Notes: a model not told the origin generated them from the letters alone. Counted from the stretch's first letter, positions 27,037 through 36,508 are shown. The stretch: DNA of 64,000 nucleotides from Streptomyces sp. SAI-135 (GCF_029893805.1 NZ_JARXYP010000002.1:9052001-9116000), one strand, 5' to 3'. A program made the numbers and translations.

Positions 27037-28071
27037 ATGGACGTGTCCTCCTCAGACGCGTTGTGGGCAGGCACCGGTCTTGGCTCACTCGCCCGGCAGG
27101 CACTGGAGTACCTGGTCAGCCATCCGGGCGCTGACGAGGACGCGGTTGCGGCAGGAACCGGCGTCTCAGCCACGGCGGCCCGGACCGCGTTACGGTCCCT
27201 GGAGGCCGAACTCCTGGCTGTGCGCATCGAGGGACAGCCCACACGCTGGAGCGCCGGCCCTCCCCGCTCCTCGCTGGGGGCCCTTCTGGCCCGTAAACGG
27301 CAGGAGTTGGCCAGAGCGGAGCTGTACGCGGAACAGCTCGACGAGGTCTATCGCATGGCCCCAGGACGGCAGATCGCCTCGGATCTCTTCGAGGTCGTCG
27401 AGAGCGATGAACAGGTCGGCGCCCGCTACGCCCACCTTCTGCGGAGCAGTCGGCAGGAGGTGCTGCATTTTGCGAGACCGCCGTATGTGACCCGGCGGAT
27501 CACTCCCACCGACACGTCCACCGCTGCGGGCGCCATGGTCCGTCCGGGTGTGCGGCTGCGGTCTGTGTACGACAGCGACGGAATGGCCGACGACGGATGC
27601 CTGCAAACAGCTCTCGGGGGCGCCCCCACGGAAGGGGAGCTGCGGCTACTGCCCGGAATTCCCATGAAACTGGTCATCTTTGACCGCGTCGCGGCGATCA
27701 TGCCGCTACGCAAAGACGATCCCGCCGCAGGCTCACTCGTCGTGCACTCCTCAACGCTGCTCGAAGTACTGACCGCCCTGTTCGAAAGCGTATGGGAGCG
27801 TGCGGTGCCCCTCTCGCTGGAAAACAGCCCCGCTTCGCATACCGCAAAACCCGAAAGACAAGAGGGCGCGCTGCACAGCCGGACGCGGGACATCCTTCGC
27901 CTCATGGCCGCCGGCATGAAGGACGACGCCATCGCACGCGCCTTGCGACTCAGCCGCCGGACCGTGCAGACCCATATCAGCGATCTGGGCAGACAACTGG
28001 GCGCACGGACCCGGTTCCAGATAGCCCTGCTGGCCCAGGAACGCGGCTTGCTGGGGGATGCAGAAGGGTGA
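27037..28071 (+). CDS. TrmB-like/LuxR-type transcriptional regulator
   Basis: The 344-residue product has an N-terminal winged-helix like TrmB (LARQALEYLVSHPGADEDAV, about residues 10-65), a central region (about 70-260) and a C-terminal LuxR helix-turn-helix (DILRLMAAGMKDDAIARAL then SRRTVQTHISDLGRQLGA). ATG 27037 is chosen over an upstream ATG because it is preceded by GAGGAG. Regulators of this architecture often adjoin secreted-protease genes in Streptomyces, so control of the divergent sedolisin is likely. Confidence 0.87.
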   Translation: MDVSSSDALWAGTGLGSLARQALEYLVSHPGADEDAVAAGTGVSATAARTALRSLEAELLAVRIEGQPTRWSAGPPRSSLGALLARKRQELARAELYAEQLDEVYRMAPGRQIASDLFEVVESDEQVGARYAHLLRSSRQEVLHFARPPYVTRRITPTDTSTAAGAMVRPGVRLRSVYDSDGMADDGCLQTALGGAPTEGELRLLPGIPMKLVIFDRVAAIMPLRKDDPAAGSLVVHSSTLLEVLTALFESVWERAVPLSLENSPASHTAKPERQEGALHSRTRDILRLMAAGMKDDAIARALRLSRRTVQTHISDLGRQLGARTRFQIALLAQERGLLGDAEG

Positions 28072-28911
28072 GCGCGGCCGGCACGCCGACGCCGCTGTCG
28101 ATCCGGGGTGGGCAACTGGTGTGCTGGGCGGGATGTGAGCTGTGGGGGTGGGTGTTGGCTGGGAACGGGGTCTGGTGGCGGTGAGTTGTCCTGACCTGGG
28201 GTCGTGTGGGTCGTAGCGGGAACGGCCGCGGCATTGTGGGGGGTTTCTGCGTCCAGTGCTCCAGCAGCGGTTCGCTGTCTGGCCTGTGACGAAGGCAGCC
28301 TTCCCAGGGGTGATCGACGACCTTGCCGACGCGACCTGGGACCGTGCACTCGACGACCTTCGCCTCGGGCGCCGTTTGGGAGCAGGCCGACCTGGGGCGG
28401 CGCATGCGTGACTACGCCTGGGCCCTGCTCGGCCCGCTCGGCCGCCAAACGGCTGGCAACTTGCCTAACGCGCGCAGGCCACCGCACCCGAAGAACCTGC
28501 CGGGCAAACGCGGCTCCGTCCTCCGCTCGACATCGTCCGAGGGCAGCCCGCCGCCCACCTGGGGCAGCATCGCCGGCCTGCGGGACGCCGAGATCGAGTC
28601 GGTCTACGTCGACACGCACGGCGCGATTGTGGCCACCGCTCTTGGTCATTCGCGACCGCGCCGAGCAGCCGCAGACCGCTGGGCTGTACTGCAGTCGGGT
28701 CAATAGAAGCGGCACCCGCCTCGTAGCTGCGGTATTCATTGATCACGACCCAATACGCGGCCCCAGCGCCGCCCTGCCGTACTGAACAGGAAGCACTCCC
28801 GGAGGCGGTTAACCGATTGCTGCGGATGAGACAGCCTTCTCGGAAGTCGGAACGGAACGTCCAACGCACAACGAGACGCATGGTCCGTTGTCTCGGTTTG
28901 GGGGAGCGTTC
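28072..28911. other. gene-poor, possibly decayed region
   Basis: About 840 bases lack a convincing gene. Short coding-like stretches (for example RDAEIESVYVDTHGAIVATA near 28590) occur in shifting frames without a recognised family. It is probably degraded sequence of a former mobile or accessory gene. The last 30 bases hold the ribosome site of the glycosyltransferase gene. Confidence 0.4.
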
Positions 28912-30612
28912 ATGCTCAAGGTGAGCATCGTGGTGCCCGTCTACAACGCGGGCCGCTATATCGACAAGTGTGCGCCGTCGCTGCTACGTCAGACACTGGG
29001 GGAGGACGCGTACGAGATCGTCTATGTCGATGACGGCTCGACCGACGGCTCCGCGGAGCGATTGGAGGAGTTGGCTGCCGAGCACCCGCATGTGCGGGTG
29101 GTCCATCAGGAGAACTCCGGCTGGCCCGGCAAGCCCCGCAACGTCGGTGTCCGGGAGGCACGCGGGGAGTACGTCCAGTTCGTGGACCAGGACGACGAGC
29201 TGACCCCCCAGGCCCTCGAAGTCCTGTACCGCATGGCCGGCCGCAACCACTCCGACATCGTGCTGGGCAAGGTCATCGGCACCATGGCGGGCCCCAGCAA
29301 CGTCTTCAAGCGCACCGTGGAGCGCTGCACGGTCGAGGACGCGCCGCTGATGGAGAGCCTGACCCCGCACAAGATGTTCCGCCGTGACTTCCTGCTCGAC
29401 CACGACCTCAGGTTCCCCGAGGGCCCGGTACGGCTGGAGGACCAGCTCTTCATGGCCCGCGCCTATGTGCGGGCCAAGACGGTCTCCATCGTCGCCGACC
29501 ACCCCTGCTACATCTGGAACCGCCGCGAGGACGGCGGCAACACCAGCAGCCGTAGCAGCACTCCGGAGGACTACTACGGCCACCTGCGCACGGTCGTGGA
29601 CGCCATCAAGCAGGACACCCTGCCCGGCCCGCTCCAGGACCACCTGCTGCGCCGCTCCTACCGCGTGGAACTCCTGCGCCCGGTGGGCGAGCCCCGCGTC
29701 CTGCAGCGCACCGGCAAGGCCCTGGAACGCTACTTCGACGTGGTGCGCCGCATGGCGCTCGAGGCCTATCCGCCCGGTGTCCGCGACGGCCTGCCCGCCC
29801 TCACCCGGCTGCGGGCACACCTGCTGGAGGAGGGACACCTGGACTCCCTCGTCGAACTCGCCCGCCGCACCCGGCACATCAGGCCCGAACTGACCGTCGA
29901 CGACATCCGCTGGCGCGACGGACAACTCCACATCACCACCACGTTCGGCATGCGCCGCCCAGACGGTGAGCCCCTCACCCTCGTCGAACGCTACGGCCGT
30001 ATGCTCCTGGACCCCGACCTGCTGGCCGGCATCAAGGGCGCCGAGGGCTGGGAGGCCCCACACCCCCTGGGCCACGCCCACGGTGAACTCCTGGTCCACG
30101 ACACGGCCCGGAACCTGTGGTGGTACCCCGACGCCGATCTGATCCCGCGGACACAGCCGCTCGGCGGGGGCCGCCACCGCGTCGTACTCACCGGCGAAAC
30201 ACCCATCGACCCCCTCACCCTGGCCGGTGGCCGGCCCATGGAACCCGGCACCCACATCGTGTGGGCGAGCGCCCAACTCCTCGGCGTGGGCCGCAGAGCA
30301 CGCGTGACACGAGGCGACAACACAACGAGCGGTGCGGGCCCCGAAGTCGGTGTCAGCTTCGGCTCGGCCAGGGTCGGAACCCCGCCCCACCTGGTGATTC
30401 CGGTCTGGGACGGCCCGGACGGCCACCTCCGCCTCTCCATCCGCCCACCAGGCCGGGCCACACTTCCCCACCACCTCTACCTGCGCACCACATCTGCTCC
30501 GCCCGTGCGCCGGGCGGCCCGCACGGTCCTCCACCGCCTCCCTGGGGACGTACGCGGCCGGGCAAAGAAGCTGGCGCGCAAGGCGGATCCCTGGAGTGGC
30601 GGCCGGCCATAG
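28912..30612 (+). CDS. family 2 glycosyltransferase with C-terminal extension
   Basis: The 566-residue product begins with a GT-A nucleotide-sugar domain: VSIVVPVYNAGRYIDKC, VDDGSTDGS and the DXD-like FVDQDDEL, about residues 3-220. A roughly 330-residue C-terminal region of mixed beta character follows, as in several Streptomyces cell-surface glycosyltransferases. ATG 28912 follows GGGGGAGCGTTC and begins directly before the domain. No membrane helix is seen. It probably adds sugars to teichoic acid, polysaccharide or a glycoconjugate. It is monocistronic. Confidence 0.87.
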   Translation: MLKVSIVVPVYNAGRYIDKCAPSLLRQTLGEDAYEIVYVDDGSTDGSAERLEELAAEHPHVRVVHQENSGWPGKPRNVGVREARGEYVQFVDQDDELTPQALEVLYRMAGRNHSDIVLGKVIGTMAGPSNVFKRTVERCTVEDAPLMESLTPHKMFRRDFLLDHDLRFPEGPVRLEDQLFMARAYVRAKTVSIVADHPCYIWNRREDGGNTSSRSSTPEDYYGHLRTVVDAIKQDTLPGPLQDHLLRRSYRVELLRPVGEPRVLQRTGKALERYFDVVRRMALEAYPPGVRDGLPALTRLRAHLLEEGHLDSLVELARRTRHIRPELTVDDIRWRDGQLHITTTFGMRRPDGEPLTLVERYGRMLLDPDLLAGIKGAEGWEAPHPLGHAHGELLVHDTARNLWWYPDADLIPRTQPLGGGRHRVVLTGETPIDPLTLAGGRPMEPGTHIVWASAQLLGVGRRARVTRGDNTTSGAGPEVGVSFGSARVGTPPHLVIPVWDGPDGHLRLSIRPPGRATLPHHLYLRTTSAPPVRRAARTVLHRLPGDVRGRAKKLARKADPWSGGRP

Positions 30613-30982
30613 CGGTCGCGGCTGCGCGGACGGCCAAGAGCTGTCCGCTACGACAACCTCACCCTGGCCGAGAAGAGTCAGCGCCTGACCGCACGTGTCC
30701 CCATGCAGAGCCGAAAGCGACACAGCGGCCGCCTGGCTAGGGCTGTCGTGGAGAGCGGGGAGTGAAGGAGAGAGGCTCCAGGGCCACAGTCGTACGGAAC
30801 GCCGGTCTGGTGCTGGGGGGCGATCGGTGCCTGCTCGCCTACCCGTCACAGTGCGCTCGCTGACGTGCCATAGCCGGACGACTGCATGGGTGCACCGAGT
30901 TCTCCGAACTAACGATCTTTGGTCCGAGACTCCGACAGAGGATCGCTTCTCCCATCCTGTGATCCACGTCACATGTAGTTCC
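30613..30982. other. intergenic region before the ECF41-linked oxidoreductase
   Basis: About 370 bases contain no supported gene. The 3' part is upstream regulatory DNA of the oxidoreductase-sigma operon. Confidence 0.45.
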
Positions 30983-31009
30983 TGTCAGGAATCGGGAGGC
31001 TGTCCCGCT
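30983..31009 (+). promoter_or_regulatory. candidate ECF41-type promoter for oxidoreductase-sigma operon
   Basis: TGTCAGG (30983-30989), a 16-base spacer and CGCT (31006-31009) resemble the known ECF41 promoter TGTCACA-N16-CGTC, with two mismatches in each element. It is 39 bases before the oxidoreductase ATG. Autoregulation by the ECF41 sigma encoded downstream is therefore likely. A much better match occurs at 63156. Confidence 0.45.
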
Positions 31010-31047
31010 CAAGTCGCCGAGAGCAAGCCAACCGACAGGAGCGAGAC

Positions 31048-32265
31048 ATGAAGCACCGCATCGTCGTCCTCGGCGCCGGCTATGCAGGGTCCTACGTGGC
31101 CGGGACCCTGGGCCGCCGGTTGTCCCCGGCGGACACCGAGATCACCGTGGTCAACGCCGAGCCGGACTTCGTCCAGCGGCTGCGCCTGCACCAGCTCGCG
31201 GCCGGCCGGGAGATCGACGCTCCCCAGCTCGCCGACGTCTTCGCGGGCACGGGGGTCCGGCTGCGCCTGGCCCGTGTCACCGCTGTCGACCCCGAGCACC
31301 AGGTCGTCGCCGTGGCCGACGCCGACGGCGGGGGCGAGCTGGGCTACGACACGCTTGTCTACGCGCTCGGCAGCCACGGGGCCACTCATGGTGTCCCCGG
31401 TGCGGCCGAGCACGGGTTCGACGTCGCCAGCCGATCCTCGGCGTTGCGTCTGCGTGAGCGCCTGGACAGCCTGGACAGCCTGGGCAGGCAGGGCGAAAGC
31501 GGACGTGTGCTGGTTGTCGGCGACGGGTTGACCGGCATCGAGACCGTCACTGAGATCGCCGAAACGCGGCCCGGCCTGTCGGTGGCGTTGGTGGCCCGCG
31601 GCGAGCTGGGCGCTCCCCTCTCCGTCGGGGCCCGCAGCCACCTGCGTCAGGCTTGCGACCGGTTGGCCGTCACGGTCCTGGAGCACACCGAGGTCAAAGC
31701 CGTCGAGGCGGCGCGGGTGCTGTGTGCCGACGGCACCGCCCTGGCGTCCGACGCAACCGTGTGGACGGCCGGGTTCGCGGTCAGCCGCATCGCCGCCGCC
31801 GGCGGGCTGGAGGTCACCGAGAACGGTCGGATCGTCGTCGATCGCACCATGCGGTCCCTCTCGCACCCCAACGTCTATGCCGTCGGCGACAGCGCCTACG
31901 CCGTCGGAGACAACGGCCGCCCGCTGCCGATGTCCTGCGCTTCGGCCGGCTACACCGGCATGCAGGCCACTGCCGCGATCGTGGGACACCTGACCGGCCG
32001 CAAGATCCCGAACACCAAGCTGGAGTACCTGGGCAACCACATCAGCCTCGGGCGGCGGGACGGAATTTTGCAGATGGTCGACGACGAAGGGCAGGCAAAG
32101 CCGAAGTACGTGGGCGGCCGGAAGGCCGCGCGGATCAAGGCGGCCATCCTGAAGATGTCGTTGTGGACCACCTCGCACCCGACCTTCGGCCTGCCCAAGC
32201 GCAAGCACCGCCTGGCCGCTGCGCCGCATGCGTCCGCCGACAGGGCACCGCGCGTAGCCGCCTAG
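31048..32265 (+). CDS. FAD-dependent pyridine-nucleotide-disulfide-type oxidoreductase (NDH-2-like)
   Basis: The 405-residue product has an N-terminal FAD site IVVLGAGYAGSYVAGTLG, a central NAD site VLVVGDGLTGIETV and the late FAD contact HPNVYAVGDSAYA. ATG 31048 follows GACAGGAGCGAGAC. It overlaps no gene but ends 10 bases before the ECF41 sigma start. ECF41 sigma genes are known to pair with carboxymuconolactone decarboxylase, oxidoreductase or epimerase genes, so this is the expected target. It probably oxidises NAD(P)H with a quinone-like acceptor. Confidence 0.88.
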   Translation: MKHRIVVLGAGYAGSYVAGTLGRRLSPADTEITVVNAEPDFVQRLRLHQLAAGREIDAPQLADVFAGTGVRLRLARVTAVDPEHQVVAVADADGGGELGYDTLVYALGSHGATHGVPGAAEHGFDVASRSSALRLRERLDSLDSLGRQGESGRVLVVGDGLTGIETVTEIAETRPGLSVALVARGELGAPLSVGARSHLRQACDRLAVTVLEHTEVKAVEAARVLCADGTALASDATVWTAGFAVSRIAAAGGLEVTENGRIVVDRTMRSLSHPNVYAVGDSAYAVGDNGRPLPMSCASAGYTGMQATAAIVGHLTGRKIPNTKLEYLGNHISLGRRDGILQMVDDEGQAKPKYVGGRKAARIKAAILKMSLWTTSHPTFGLPKRKHRLAAAPHASADRAPRVAA

Positions 32266-32275
32266 GGTGATCTGC

Positions 32276-33232
32276 GTGGACAACACCGCTCCTGACCGCT
32301 TCGACACCAGCCAGTTCGAGGCCAGCCGCAACAGGCTGGCCTCGCTGGCATACCGGTTGCTGGGCTCCGCCGTCGATGCTGAGGACGCCGTGCAAGACGC
32401 GTTCTTGCACTGGCAAGCCGCCGACCGGCAGCGGATCATCGTGCCGGAAGCATGGCTGACCAAGGTCGTCACCAACCTCTGCCTGGACCGGCTCCGCTCG
32501 GCGCAGGCACGCCGCGAACGCACCGCGGGTGCCTGGCTGCCCGACCCGCTCCTCGACGGCGACCCGATGCTCGGGCCGGCCGACACCTTCGAGCAGCGCG
32601 AATCGGTCTCCCTCGCCGTACTGGCGCTCATGGAACGCCTGTCACCCGCCGAGCGGGCCGTCTACGTCCTGCGCGAAGCGTTCTCCCACACTCACGCCGA
32701 GATCGCCGAGATCCTCGACCTCACCGAGTCCGCAAGTCAGCAACACCTCCACCGGGCCCGACGCCGTATCACCAGTGCACGCCGCCGCGGCGAAGAGGAA
32801 GTCGATCCGGCATCCGCCCGCAGAATCGTCGAGGAATTCCTCGCAGCAGCCTCCTCGGGCCATACCGAACGTCTGGTCGCGCTGCTCACCGACGACGCCA
32901 CCGCGATCTCCGACGGCGCCGGCCTGACCGAGAAACTGCTGCGGTTCGACACCGCCCAGCGCATCGCCGCCGTCGCACGGGCCGGCTTCAAACCCACCCC
33001 CGCGAAACGGCGGCTCGCCGGCGGCACGCCCGCCGTCCACTACGCGCTCGTCAACGGCGCCCCGGCCATCCTCTTCGTGATCGGCGACCAGGTCATCGGC
33101 GCCGTGACGTTCGACATCACAGGCGGCAGGATTGCAACGGTGCGTGGCATCGCCGCCCCCGCCCGCCTCGTCCGCCTCACTGAAGACTGGAGGCAGCACG
33201 AACCGGACGCGCCGCTCATCACCCAGTGGTGA
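32276..33232 (+). CDS. ECF41-type RNA polymerase sigma factor with SnoaL-like C-terminus
   Basis: The 318-residue product has sigma region 2 (YRLLGSAVDAEDAVQDAFLHW), a linker motif WLPDPLL and region 4 (SHTHAEIAEILDLTESASQQH). It is followed by a roughly 120-residue NTF2/SnoaL-like extension that in this group controls activity in place of an anti-sigma factor. The DGGGK motif of that extension is altered (SDGAGL) and the terminal NPDKL is absent, so its control may differ from classic ECF41. GTG 32276 is preferred because GGGTGA precedes it. Confidence 0.9.
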   Translation: MDNTAPDRFDTSQFEASRNRLASLAYRLLGSAVDAEDAVQDAFLHWQAADRQRIIVPEAWLTKVVTNLCLDRLRSAQARRERTAGAWLPDPLLDGDPMLGPADTFEQRESVSLAVLALMERLSPAERAVYVLREAFSHTHAEIAEILDLTESASQQHLHRARRRITSARRRGEEEVDPASARRIVEEFLAAASSGHTERLVALLTDDATAISDGAGLTEKLLRFDTAQRIAAVARAGFKPTPAKRRLAGGTPAVHYALVNGAPAILFVIGDQVIGAVTFDITGGRIATVRGIAAPARLVRLTEDWRQHEPDAPLITQW

Positions 33233-33307
33233 CCTCCTCGCCGACCGGGGCCGGCGCAACGTCCGCGGTCACGGCCAAAAGCTCGTGGGGATCTTCAAGT
33301 ATCGCCA

Positions 33308-33515
33308 TCATGCCGCGTTGGTGAGTGGGCGTCCTCCCCAGCGGATGCCCTTCTCACTGCGGATGTGGGCGCGTTCGCGGCGTTGGACGGCCAGCACATC
33401 GGGGTGTCGGGCGTTGGCGTTGCGCCAGCGTAAGCAGCGGACCAACGCCTCCTGGGCCAACCCGATCGAGGCCCACTTCGGGACCCTGCGGCAGTTCACG
33501 CTCGCCAACTCCCGA
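33308..33515. pseudogene. IS630-type transposase fragments in head-to-head inverted orientation
   Basis: The minus strand from about 33437 to 33309 encodes LRWRNANARHPDVLAV, then RRERAHIRSEKGIRWGGRP and a stop, the C-terminus of an IS630-family transposase. The plus strand from about 33438 to 33515 encodes TNASWANPIEAHFGTLRQFT, the segment that normally comes just before that C-terminus. The two pieces are on opposite strands with a junction near 33432-33440. This is a local inversion within a transposase relic. Confidence 0.65.
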
Positions 33516-33519
33516 GCGT

Positions 33520-33723
33520 GTGAACGTACAGGTGCTGCTGGTGATCGGCGACCAGGCGGAGATCGTCGCCGCTGCCCCGCCCGAGGAGCGCGCCGAACCG
33601 GAGCGCTACGCAGCCGAGGAGATTGCGTCGGCCGTCGGCCTCGATGCCGTACAGCTGCCCGGCAAGCAGCTGGTTGCCGCGGTCGGCGGCGACGGCCGGT
33701 TGTCCGGCTGGCAGCTGGCCTGA
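33520..33723 (+). CDS. small hypothetical protein or C-terminal fragment
   Basis: GTG 33520 opens 67 codons encoding VNVQVLLVIGDQAEIVAAAP then RYAAEEIASAVGLDAVQLPG and a Gly-rich end. The composition is acidic and codon use is like Streptomyces genes. It directly abuts the IS630 relic and has no clear ribosome site, so it may be the 3' end of a disrupted gene. No family is recognised. Confidence 0.4.
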   Translation: MNVQVLLVIGDQAEIVAAAPPEERAEPERYAAEEIASAVGLDAVQLPGKQLVAAVGGDGRLSGWQLA

Positions 33724-33832
33724 CCAGCGAGCGTACGGCCCTGGTCTTTCGTGGGCTGGGGCCGTTTGTCCGGCACGAGACCCCGCGGCTGCCCGAGAGT
33801 TGACCAGACATTGGCCCGGCTGGACGTGCAGT

Positions 33833-34294
33833 TCAGCAGGCGTCGTACTTCCAGTCGCCGCCCTCACGCGTCCACGGCTGCGCCTGCTGGTCGAACCTCG
33901 GCAGCCCCTGCACCCTGTAGGAGACGCGGCCCATGTCCCCGGAGACGGTCGCGCGCACGTCCGTTGCCGGGTGGTCGGGCCCGTAGTCCTTCGCGGCCTG
34001 CTCCACCGTCGCCTCGAATACGGCCGGGTCTGCCTTGGCCTTGCAGCGCTTTGACAGGAAAACGTAGGCGGGCTCGCCCTCACCTGCAAAGTACAGAGAC
34101 GTGTACGTGTCCACGACGCGTGCCAGGTTCTCCTCGTCGTTTGCCAGCGCGGGAGTGTTGGTCGGGGTGGTGGTCGGCTCCTCGACGGTGGCGGAGGTGC
34201 TCGGGGCTGGTTCGGCGCTGTCGTCGCCCAGGGAGCAGGCGGTGAGCGCGAGGAGCGCGGCGGCGGTGGCCGCGAGCGTGACAGTGGTGCGCAT
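33833..34294 (-). CDS. secreted lipoprotein, hypothetical
   Basis: The 153-residue product has a type II signal: hydrophobic TLAATAAALLALTAC with lipobox LTAC (Cys20), then a Ser/Thr/Pro-rich linker (about residues 26-50) and a compact NTF2-like domain ending GDWKYDAC. ATG 34294 follows ATGGGGGAACC. It would be anchored outside the membrane. The frame is open further upstream only because it runs into an IS630 relic. Function unknown. Confidence 0.85.
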   Translation of the reverse strand: MRTTVTLAATAAALLALTACSLGDDSAEPAPSTSATVEEPTTTPTNTPALANDEENLARVVDTYTSLYFAGEGEPAYVFLSKRCKAKADPAVFEATVEQAAKDYGPDHPATDVRATVSGDMGRVSYRVQGLPRFDQQAQPWTREGGDWKYDAC

Positions 34295-34388
34295 GGTTCC
34301 CCCATGGTGGTGTGGCTGAGGGGGCATCGTGCCATGGGCGAGTCGGCCTCGCTCGCGAGAGCAGGCTCGGGGCATCTTTGACGCTCGG

Positions 34389-35149
34389 TCAGAACACGAT
34401 GTCGTCAAGGTGAGGCCTGTTTCGGCGAGACATCCGTCGATGAGGTTGCTGCGGTACTGGATCTGGCGAAGACCGTGCCGAAGTTTCTTGATGAGGTGGT
34501 CGGAGTCGGTGAATGCGGTGTTGACCTGGCTGCTGCGCCGCAGCAACGACCAGATGCCCTCGAGGGGTTTGAGGTCCGGTGCGTAGGCCGGCAAGAAGTA
34601 ACAGCCGATCCAGTCGTGGGTGTCAGCCAGGCGCGTCAAGCGCCGCCACGGACCTTCCACCTGCGACCAGGTTTCCTTCCCCCAGCCTGCCACGGCCTCC
34701 TCGTCGCGCTTGACTGCCCGGCGGGCCGGGAGCTGATGGCTGAAGCCGTGCCGGTGCAACATCCGCGGGATCGCCGACAGCGTCATGCTCTTGTGGAACC
34801 GGCGCCCGATCAGTGTCCTGATCCGCGCCAGAGTCCAGGTCTGGTCCGGCCGGCCGTGTGCGGCCGGTCCCTTGGCGAGCTCCTGCTCGCTTGGGCTGTG
34901 ACACAGGCCCGGCAGACCGCAGCCCCTCGGTGCCGACGTCGTGTCAGGCCCGGCGCCGGCGCTGCACCGAGCGCACACTCGTAAGTCCTTGGCGCCCTCG
35001 GCGTTGGACGCACCGGCAGAGAATCGCTCCGCGGCCTCCAGCCGGATCCGCTCGCGAAACGCCTGCCGTTCAGCGTCAGCCCACCACCCTGCGGATGTCT
35101 CACACACCTCGCATACCGCGACGATCACACGTGGTCCCCCCAACGACAT
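34389..35149 (-). pseudogene. IS630-family transposase remnant, central region deleted
   Basis: The conceptual protein has an N-terminal HTH-like piece (FRERIRLEAAERFSAGA), then GPAAHGRPDQTWTLARIRTL and GRRFHKS, and RDEEAVAGWGKETW. It then jumps to the C-terminal YFLPAYAPDLKPLEGIWSLL, which holds the last acidic catalytic residue. About 120 residues with the first two Asp are missing. Frame changes occur near 35000 and at the end, where the natural terminus LDDIVF is one base out of frame. It is inactive. Confidence 0.8.
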
Positions 35150-35244
35150 CGCGCCGTAAAGGTCAGTAGCGGCAGGCACCGGGTGCCGGACTATCCGCCG
35201 CGTCAAAGCGGCTTCTGCGCAACTGGCCCGGCCAGGCCGGTTCG

Positions 35245-35556
35245 TCAGAGGAGCACTCGATCGCAGCCGGTGTCCATGAGGAGTCGTGCGGTCTGCGGGG
35301 ACGGGTAGTGCAGTCGCAGGAAGGTGTGAGTCTCGGCGGCGTGCCGCGACGCGTCTAGGAAGACCCGCAGGCCGCTGGTGTCGCACAGGCCGACGGTGGT
35401 CAGGTCGACGTCGATGGTGGTGATGCCGTCATCCAGGCACCGCTCCAGGGCGGTCCGCACCTGGGGCGCGGTGACCGCGTCGATCTTGCCGGCCAGGGTG
35501 ATCAGTGCTCGCGCGCCCCGGTCGTGCCGGTAGATGTTCAGCTGTGGAAGGGTCAT
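35245..35556 (-). CDS. STAS-domain anti-sigma-factor antagonist
   Basis: The product of about 103 residues has the STAS fold: RALITLAGKIDAVTAPQVRTAL and the loop TTVGLCDTSGLRVFLDAS, in which DTSG carries the phosphorylatable Ser (usually DSSG). ATG 35556 is chosen over one five codons upstream because GAGGC precedes it. It is likely a partner-switching protein acting on an anti-sigma kinase; PP2C phosphatases such as that at 17.7 kb would activate it. It lies at the edge of the DUF5994 island. Confidence 0.88.
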   Translation of the reverse strand: MTLPQLNIYRHDRGARALITLAGKIDAVTAPQVRTALERCLDDGITTIDVDLTTVGLCDTSGLRVFLDASRHAAETHTFLRLHYPSPQTARLLMDTGCDRVLL

Positions 35557-35622
35557 GATGCCTCGGTTCATGGGCCCGGGCCGCCACTCGCAGATTCGGG
35601 GCCTGGTGGGGAAACCGGCTGG

Positions 35623-35898
35623 TCACCTGTGGTGAGTGGTAGGGCTGCGTCGGCGGCGCGGCGGGAAGCGGCCACGGCCCCCGTCGCGGTGGTCGCGTCG
35701 CTCGCGGGAGGTCGGCGACTCGGACCGGCCGGGTTCCACCGGGGGTGGCGGCGTGCCGCGTCCGCGCCGGTCGGGCAGGGCGGCGCTGTAGCGGTGCACG
35801 GCGATCCTGTCGGCATGCTCGATGTTGAGCCGGTGGATCACGTATGCCGCCGCTGCGACGAGGACGATGAAGGCAGCGGCCGTCAGGAAGGTGTTCAC
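35623..35898 (-). CDS. small membrane protein with basic tail
   Basis: The 91-residue product has one N-terminal membrane helix (FLTAAAFIVLVAAAAYVIH, residues 4-22) followed by a soluble, Arg/Pro/Gly-rich tail. GTG 35898 starts 10 bases after the stop of the DUF5994-type gene upstream, so the two are co-transcribed. No family is recognised. Confidence 0.6.
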   Translation of the reverse strand: MNTFLTAAAFIVLVAAAAYVIHRLNIEHADRIAVHRYSAALPDRRGRGTPPPPVEPGRSESPTSRERRDHRDGGRGRFPPRRRRSPTTHHR

Positions 35899-35908
35899 GG
35901 CGGCCGCC

Positions 35909-36493
35909 TCACTTACCGACGATCGCGCGACTGGGGGGACTGGGCTGATGAGGGACGGCCGCGGACGTCGAGGCGCCGCCCTCGTACTCCCACGCCTCGT
36001 TCGGGTCCAGCGGCTCGTCGGTCGCCGCGAGGCCGTGCCGGGCCTCTTCCGCGATGATGAGCGCGCTCGCGGTCGCGGGCGGGCCGTCGTAGTCGGACGC
36101 CGCAGCCATCAGCCGGGCCGCAGACACCTCTCCGGCTTCTGGCGGGATGATCAGCAGGTCCCAGCGGCCGGTGCCGTAGGAGAGCAGCAGCAGCTTGTGC
36201 GGGTCGATTTCCGGGGTGAACCAGCCGACCTTGACGACGTGGCCGTCCACGGGAACCTGGCCCGGGATGACCGGCCAGTACTCGGGGTTGACGGCGATGC
36301 GCGTGATGCGGCCCCACAAGGGGTCCAGCACCGCGGTCAGCGCGGGTAGTTCACTCAGCAGGTCTCGGGAGCGCGGCCACCAGGCACCGTCGAGGAGGCC
36401 GCGTGGGGCGCCGTCCGTCTTCAGGGCGAGACGTGCTGTTGGGGTTGCGACGGGTTCGGGGTGCGGCAGGGTTGGGTGCAAGGTCGCCGACAT
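35909..36493 (-). CDS. DUF5994-type protein, copy A
   Basis: The 194-residue product has the family pattern ARLALKTDGAPRGLLDGAWW, then PRSRDLLSELPAL, GRITRIAVNPEYWP, a VKVGWF strand and a C-terminal RWDLLIIPPE. It is a soluble protein of unknown function and the longest of the four copies here, with an acidic C-terminal tail. Copy B at 37342 shares most of the core (DPLWGRITRIAVNP, DGHVVKVGWFT). It is preceded by a hairpin and the ribosome site GGAGACGGGTCCTC, a leader also seen before copy B. Confidence 0.82.
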   Translation of the reverse strand: MSATLHPTLPHPEPVATPTARLALKTDGAPRGLLDGAWWPRSRDLLSELPALTAVLDPLWGRITRIAVNPEYWPVIPGQVPVDGHVVKVGWFTPEIDPHKLLLLSYGTGRWDLLIIPPEAGEVSAARLMAAASDYDGPPATASALIIAEEARHGLAATDEPLDPNEAWEYEGGASTSAAVPHQPSPPSRAIVGK

Positions 36494-36508
36494 GATGAGG
36501 ACCCGTCT

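Noticed and set aside
28204..28785. Possible gene in 28.2-28.8 kb
   Set aside because: Open frames exist in three phases, but none has a ribosome site, consistent codon bias or a known domain.
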